Assembly: GCA_947650285.1 (NCBI GenBank)
Contig: CANTFL010001076.1
Location: forward strand, 24,117 to 88,116
DNA: 64,000 nucleotides
From: Hyaloperonospora brassicae
Taxonomy: Eukaryota > Oomycota > Peronosporomycetes > Peronosporales > Peronosporaceae
Direction of reading: 5' to 3'
Shown: positions 59,004-64,000 of the stretch, in pieces
Numbering within the stretch: the first letter of the stretch is position 1
How the letters are laid out: every line of letters starts with the position of its first letter
Program-made: the position numbers and the translations under genes
The notes under the pieces: generated by a model
What the model was told of the DNA's origin: nothing
The model's database searches: none
The model's input: only the letters and a program-made list of their open reading frames with translations

Positions 59004-59878
59004 GGTACATGGAGATGCCTACCCGCTAGAAATACTTACTTCACGTGCTTGCATACGACTCTAAAGGGGTCGTCTGTAGCTTACCTGCAGGCGAACATCC
59101 CTTCATAAATTTTCCGCTCTTCTGTGCCGATTTAACCTCCATACACCGTGTTGATGACCCTGACAAAGAATGGGGTGGAGTACGGATTTAGATTGTGCAA
59201 GATCATTAAGCAGGATATTCTTTGTCTTCTCAACATCATCACAAACACAGCACAATCTATAGCTTAGCGAAGCCGGGTCCAATTACGTGAGTCGGCAACA
59301 AAAGCAAAAGCATTACGTCGTGATGACACACTCTCTTGGTTTTTTCATCGGCTGCGCTGATCTGACACGTATTCCGCATCGTCGGTAATGAATACTTTGC
59401 GTGCAATGCGCCGAGAAGTTACTTAGCGCCATCGATGATTCCATCAAAAAGCCTTATAAGGTACATTATATGGGTTACTCACCAATTGAATAAAAGAATG
59501 AGCTTTGGACTTTGTTGTATCGCGAAGTTACTGAAGTTGACTAGAAGTACAAGTTCTGTAAGAGGACGGCGGCCGCGAAAGTCAATGTCGGTTCCACGCA
59601 CGAAATCGCGACCATGACGCTCGACAGCTGGCTATCGACGACGAACGCCTGATCGAATTTGAGATCTACTATAAGGCTTATGATAATAGGGATTCCATGA
59701 CGGTCGAGATCGACTGCATGAACGACCAAGACAGTTGTACGTCAATCGATCACGTCTGCGTGAACGTCCCCTTTCGTTGACAGAGCGCTCTCCCATGTGA
59801 CGCAGCGCAGATTAGAATCTTTACATAGGCTCCTCTCATAGCGGTCGACCCATGGTTCAATGTGTTGGGACATATCCT
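59004..59878. other. segment between Gypsy3 remains and Gypsy2
   Basis: This probably contains the unrecognisable 3' end of Gypsy3. The last 130 bases before 59879 are less AT-rich and would be the target flank of Gypsy2. Confidence 0.4.
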
Positions 59879-60402
59879 GTAACGGGGCTACACGTCGGCT
59901 GGTAGTCGACGATAGGTGTGGTGCACACAAGAGAGGGGGTACCCAATAAAGTAATTTTAGAACACAGTGAGTGTATCAATTGTTAAAGACTGATGTCTGT
60001 CATCAATTGATAACGAGATCTTTTAAGAGGTTATTTAGGGCAGGTAAATACATTGTTCTAAGGTGTTCTTTTAGGTTTAACAAAGAAATAAAAATTCAGT
60101 TCCCCTTTTGATCACTGAAAGACACGTGCCTTACGAGGCGTCTTTGATCGGTAAGAGCTAGCAATAACTGTGAAGGTAGCTGCTCCTGAGCACTCTGTGC
60201 TGTGATTCTTTTGAATCGTTTGGTCCCTTGGGAACGGGGACCGTAAGCTCTCTGAACTTGTTGACTCTCTGAGTCGGGTTCTCTGAACAAAAACCTTAGC
60301 TCTCTGAGCTGTTGACTCTCAGAGTCGGGTTCGTAGAACCAAAGTTGCTCGTAAGAGCGTTAAGTCTTCCTCTGACTATAGGAGCTGTGTAGCCCTGCTA
60401 CA
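59879..60402 (+). repeat. Gypsy2 5' LTR
   Basis: It starts TGTAACGGGG and ends GCTACA two bases before the primer-binding site. Inside are a 9-bp stem-loop TATCAATTG/CAATTGATA (about 59973-60012) and a two-copy direct repeat containing GTTGACTCTC near 60258 and 60311. The 3' partner is outside the window, so the left edge rests on the TG start and the PBS position. Confidence 0.75.
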
Positions 60403-60404
60403 CT

Positions 60405-60423
60405 TGGTAGCACTTGTAGTCAA
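60405..60423 (+). promoter_or_regulatory. Gypsy2 primer-binding site
   Basis: TGGTAGCACTTGTAGTCAA follows the LTR by two bases and differs from the Gypsy1 site mainly by one missing T, so both elements probably use the same tRNA primer. Confidence 0.8.
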
Positions 60424-60470
60424 TCTACGCCTGAGTCGGTAACGACTAACCCCTTATGAGAAAAGACTAA

Positions 60471-61496
60471 TCCACACTTCTCTCTGAGGCCCAAAAGACC
60501 GCGCTTGAGAAGCTAACCGCGGCCGTAGGCCATGAGTATGTGGAGTTTCTAGCTGTACAAGGTCCCGAAGTGCTCAATGCACATGTCGAGACCTTCATAC
60601 AGTACGAAACGGCCTTTCTAGGGCAGGTTCAAAACCAGGTAGCGTCGGCAATGCCGACACGCTACGTGGCGATGCCACCAGAAGAGGTTAAGCCTCGTCC
60701 CCTTAGGGTGGGCGTTAAACATTACTCCGGGAAGGAGGAGGAAAACTATACCCTCTGGATCCGTGAGATTAAAATGGCCATGAGATATGGCTTGATCTCA
60801 ATCGAGCATCATTGAACCTCGCTGGCCATCTCAAATCTCTATGGAAGAGCTAGAGAATGGGCTTTGACGTGCGGCACGTCGGTCGACTTGGCGTTTCCCA
60901 CATGGAATTCGCTCAAGCTAGACCTATTGCGAGTTTTCTCGCCGCCTAACCAGGCCTATCGCGTGCGCTCACGCTCTTTGTCTACCCGTCAGGGTAAGAA
61001 CGAGTTAACGGACTATGTCCAGGAGTTATGAACTCTGATGGCTGATATGCAGTCTGACCCTCTCACTGAGACCGTCTACGTGACAGTCTTCATGGAAGGT
61101 CGTCGCTCTGGAGTTGCCAGGACCGAGGTCTATCGAGTCCATCCCTCGACTTTTGAGGAGGCTGTGAGCATCGCTCAGAATGCTGAGCATACGTTTAATT
61201 TAGCAAGACTTAGTAGGAATGGGTACAACCCAAGCTATGCGAGGGCAACTACAGCAACTAGATCACCTAACTGAAAGCCCAAACCGATGGATCTCAGCAA
61301 TGCTGAAGATAAAGGTGAAGCTGAGCTTCATGTTGCCGAGCAACGACAGGAGGTGAGATGCTTTTACATGTGCGGAAGCACTAAATACTTGCGGCCCACT
61401 TGTCCTTTGCGTAAGCAACGACCGAGTTCTACGGGTAGAAACCCTAGCCCCAACCAGAAACTCGGTATGGCACAGGGAAACGTCGACACCCAGTAG
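60471..61496 (+). pseudogene. Gypsy2 gag with in-frame stops
   Basis: One frame runs from after a TAA at 60468 to a TAG at 61494, broken by TGA at 60813, 61029 and 61272. No ATG starts it, so the start codon is probably lost. Recognisable parts are HEYVEFLAVQGPEV, VKHYSGKEEENYTLWI, TVFMEGRRSGVARTEV, and PMDLSNAE before a knuckle-like CFYMCGSTKYLRPTC, in which the usual His is replaced. Confidence 0.85.
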
Positions 61497-61582
61497 GCGC
61501 GGGGCGCCCGACCGGGGTAACACTGAGTTCTGTCACTTCTCTACGAGGTAGAGCAACACAGGGATTAGCCCTACAGAGCTCC

Positions 61583-62260
61583 GTGCCAGCAAGCACAGAG
61601 CGTGGATACAAGCCTGGCTTGTTAGTCGCCGAGGCTATAGTTAACTGCTTTGAGAAGCACTGGTCGATATTAATCGATTCTGGGGCGTCATGCAACAATG
61701 CTAGACGCCGTCCCCTTGAGGGGAGTCAGCAATTTGCTGAGGCGCTCAAATCGCACGACGGTGATTCCATCACTGTTCGGTTAGCGACGGGTAGTCGCGT
61801 TACTTTGCCTAAAGTTCCGTTAAACTTATGCGTGAAGTTTTTGGACTTTGATAGCACAGAACGCTGTTCCGTCCTTGACTTGTATTCAAGATACGATCTC
61901 ATCCTAGGCATGACATGGCTTGAACTCCATGAACCATGTATCGATTGGAGGTCGAAGACCTTAGGCGCCACGCGCAACGTTCCTAGCGAATCTTTGGAGA
62001 GTCATGAACCCACCTTTGCTAGGCAACAAAAGCACTATTGGCGCGAGTCATTGGCGGAAGATGTCAATGTGCTGGACATTGGTATGTCGGAGTTAACTAG
62101 CTCGAATGTATATGACATGAATATTGAGCGGAGCTCTTCTAATGTGTTTGAAGAGAGATGTACTCCGTTGAGTGATACTCGTTGTTATAATGAGTCACTG
62201 CATGCGTCAAGCATGGTTGGCTACGTGCGGAACATACAGGAAGTAATTCCCATGATGTAA
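61583..62260 (+). pseudogene. Gypsy2 protease region of pol
   Basis: A 225-codon open frame contains the retropepsin active site LIDSGASCNNA, VRLATGSRVTL and DLILGMTWLELHEP. The protease fold looks intact. A linker of low conservation follows and ends with TAA at 62258. Some of the stretch 62262-62900 continues pol in broken frames. Confidence 0.85.
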
Positions 62261-62927
62261 GTGCAGTCCATGTGAAATTACATAGAGTGAGGGCGGCCGT
62301 GATGGCACCTCACTGAATGTCGGTAATGACATTGTTGGCAAACAGCCAGAGCATTCAGGGCAAGGCCCACTTAATGCAAGTAAGGTGGTATGTGTTAATC
62401 CACTGGGTGAAGTGCTCGAGTTACATAACTCTCCACTAGATGTCGCTCAATACATGAGCTCTCGTATAGAGCGTGCTAAGACAACTAGCAACTACAGGGA
62501 CCCTACTGTCCCAACTTTTGATAAGCGTAATGGGTCTACGATCCGTGATTCCTGACGCTCGGTGGCAGCTGATGAGCGCCCCACGTCAGATACGTCCCAT
62601 AGTGATAAAATCAACAATACACTATACACACTTGTCAATGGAGTAACTAATCATGTTGATGGTAACATCCTTCTCGCAACTCTTCCGTCTGTGGACGCTC
62701 TCTATAAATTGGACGAAATGTCTGATGGCGACTTTAGCCAAGCCTTACAGACCGGAGAATTATCCGATCTAGTGGCCATTCGGACCGATGCAGAGTTGAG
62801 TTCTTCCTCGTTATTGGACGAATCCGTCCTCTAGGACACAAAGGCATCATTAAGTGCGCGTAGTGGATCTGCGATCCTTAAAGATCCGCTGGATCCGTTT
62901 TATCATTTATTTAAGGAATTTCAAGAC

Positions 62928-64000
62928 GTGGTGTGTCACGACTTGCCGTCTTTCTTACCTTCTGACAGAGGTGTGCGTCACGAAATTGACCTAGTTCCTG
63001 GAACTAAATACTGCGTAACACGGCAGTGGCCTTTACCAAAGGAGCAGTGTGACGTCATTGACGACTTCTTTCGTGCAAAGCACTCAGCGGGCATGGTTCG
63101 TGAGAGCAAATCTCCTCATTCCACGCCCACATTTTGTGTTCGAAAGCCCAATGGAAAGTGGCGCATTCTTCATGCTTACAATAAGCTTAATGCTGCCACG
63201 ATCCCGGCTCAGACACCAATTCCTTGAAAAGGTGTTCTTCAGAACAATATGGTAGGATGTACAATGTTCAGTGCAATCGATTTAGTCGATGGTTATTACC
63301 AATTACTCAAGCGTGAGAAAGATATCCCGCTAACAGCGGTTAGTACCCCGAGCGGTATGCTCTGGGAGTGGCTAGTTGTGCCACAGGGCTTTTTAAACGC
63401 CCCAGCTACGTTCAATCGTCTTGCGACGCAACTGTTTCGGCCTCACCGAGGTTATGAACAGACCTACTTTGATGACATATTTGTCCATAGTCGTGCTATG
63501 AACGGCCGGTCTGATGTGGATAATCACATCGACCATTTACGAGTAGTGCTCGAGTGCATGCGCTCAAACAAGTTGTATTCCAACGCCTCTAAGTGCATCT
63601 TTGGTGCATTCCCTTTTTAGGGTGCTTGATTGGGAAGCGTAGTCTTAGAGCGGATCCCGCTCAGATAAAAGCCATAGTCGATCGGCCGGTTCCTAAGATC
63701 CAAAAGGACTTACGTAAGTGGCTTGGTCTTGCCAATTACTTACACAAGTATAGTGCGAACTATGCGGACATCGCTCGTCCATTATCCAAACTACTTAAAA
63801 GGATGTGGAATGGTGTTGGACTAACACCGAGCATGAAGCTTTTACGGCTGTTAAAGAGAGTCTTCTTCATGCGCCAATCTTGGCTTTGCCCGATCCTGAT
63901 CGGCCTTCAGTGAGTCTGTGACGCATCTGAATTTGCCATCGGCAGTGCTCTGTTACAAACAGATAATGATAGACGGGAACGCGTCATTGCGTTTGAGTCC
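62928..64000 (+). pseudogene. Gypsy2 reverse transcriptase and start of RNase H
   Basis: Motifs are HEIDLVPGTKYCVT, PTFCVRKPNGKWRI, AQTPIP (TGA follows at 63225), SAIDLVDGYYQLL, VPQGFLNAPATFNR, the catalytic YFDDIFVHSR and LYSNASKCIFGAF. A frame change near 63600 leads into FLGCLIGKRSLRADP and LRKWLGLANYLHKY. The sequence then enters RNase H and is cut by the window edge. Confidence 0.9.

Larger units (their letters stand above)
59879..64000 (+). mobile_element. Gypsy LTR retrotransposon, 5' part (Gypsy2), continues beyond window
   Basis: The element has a 5' LTR, a primer-binding site like that of Gypsy1, gag, protease with normal active site and reverse transcriptase. RNase H begins (DASEFAIGSALLQ near 63920) as the window ends. 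Several in-frame stops make this copy non-autonomous as written. Confidence 0.92.

Noticed and set aside
1..64000. CRISPR array, prokaryotic operons or rRNA genes
   Set aside because: No regularly spaced identical repeats and no rRNA signatures; introns and retrotransposons show a eukaryotic nuclear genome.

Overview
The window reads as nuclear DNA of an oomycete, most likely a downy mildew or Phytophthora relative (Peronosporaceae). The evidence is short GT-AG introns of 60-77 bp in a conserved kinase gene, small intronless genes for secreted proteins with RxLR/dEER-like motifs, canonical oomycete Inr/FPR core promoters in front of two of them, and abundant Gypsy and Copia LTR retrotransposons. 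The species cannot be named from the sequence alone.

Layout. 1-2153 (+) is the 3' part of an MPS1/TTK-type spindle-checkpoint kinase gene, cut by the window edge. 2154-6617 holds nothing I can identify. 6683-7210 (+) is a small secreted RxLR-like protein (here E1). 8790-10381 (+) is a 5'-truncated, broken cysteinyl-tRNA synthetase copy. 12159-12629 (+) is a second secreted protein (E2). From about 14.8 to 34.7 kb lies a 20-kb AT-rich block with no recognisable gene. 34739-39384 (+) is an old Copia element with LTRs and a 5-bp target duplication. 39513-47278 (-) is a complete, recent Gypsy element with a chromodomain, near-identical LTRs, a 5-bp target duplication and a decayed gene on its opposite strand. 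48549-48987 (-) is a frameshifted third secreted protein (E3). 50577-52400 (-) is a second copy of the synthetase relic. 54.1-59.0 kb (+) is an old, heavily decayed Gypsy element. 59879 to the window end (+) is a third Gypsy element, with its 5' LTR, gag, protease and reverse transcriptase.

How the parts relate. The two synthetase relics are inverted copies about 40 kb apart, roughly 94 % identical by eye where compared. Each is followed in the same orientation, 1.6-1.8 kb downstream, by a member of the same secreted-protein family (E2 and E3), so the arms face each other around an AT-rich, transposon-filled centre. E1, E2 and E3 share a signal peptide, an RxLR-like or RLR motif and a C-terminal hydrophobic segment with the motif A-G-x-G-[W/F]. 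I regard this small effector-like family and its inverted, transposon-bracketed arrangement as the most interesting content. Percent identities and composition are hand estimates, not computed.
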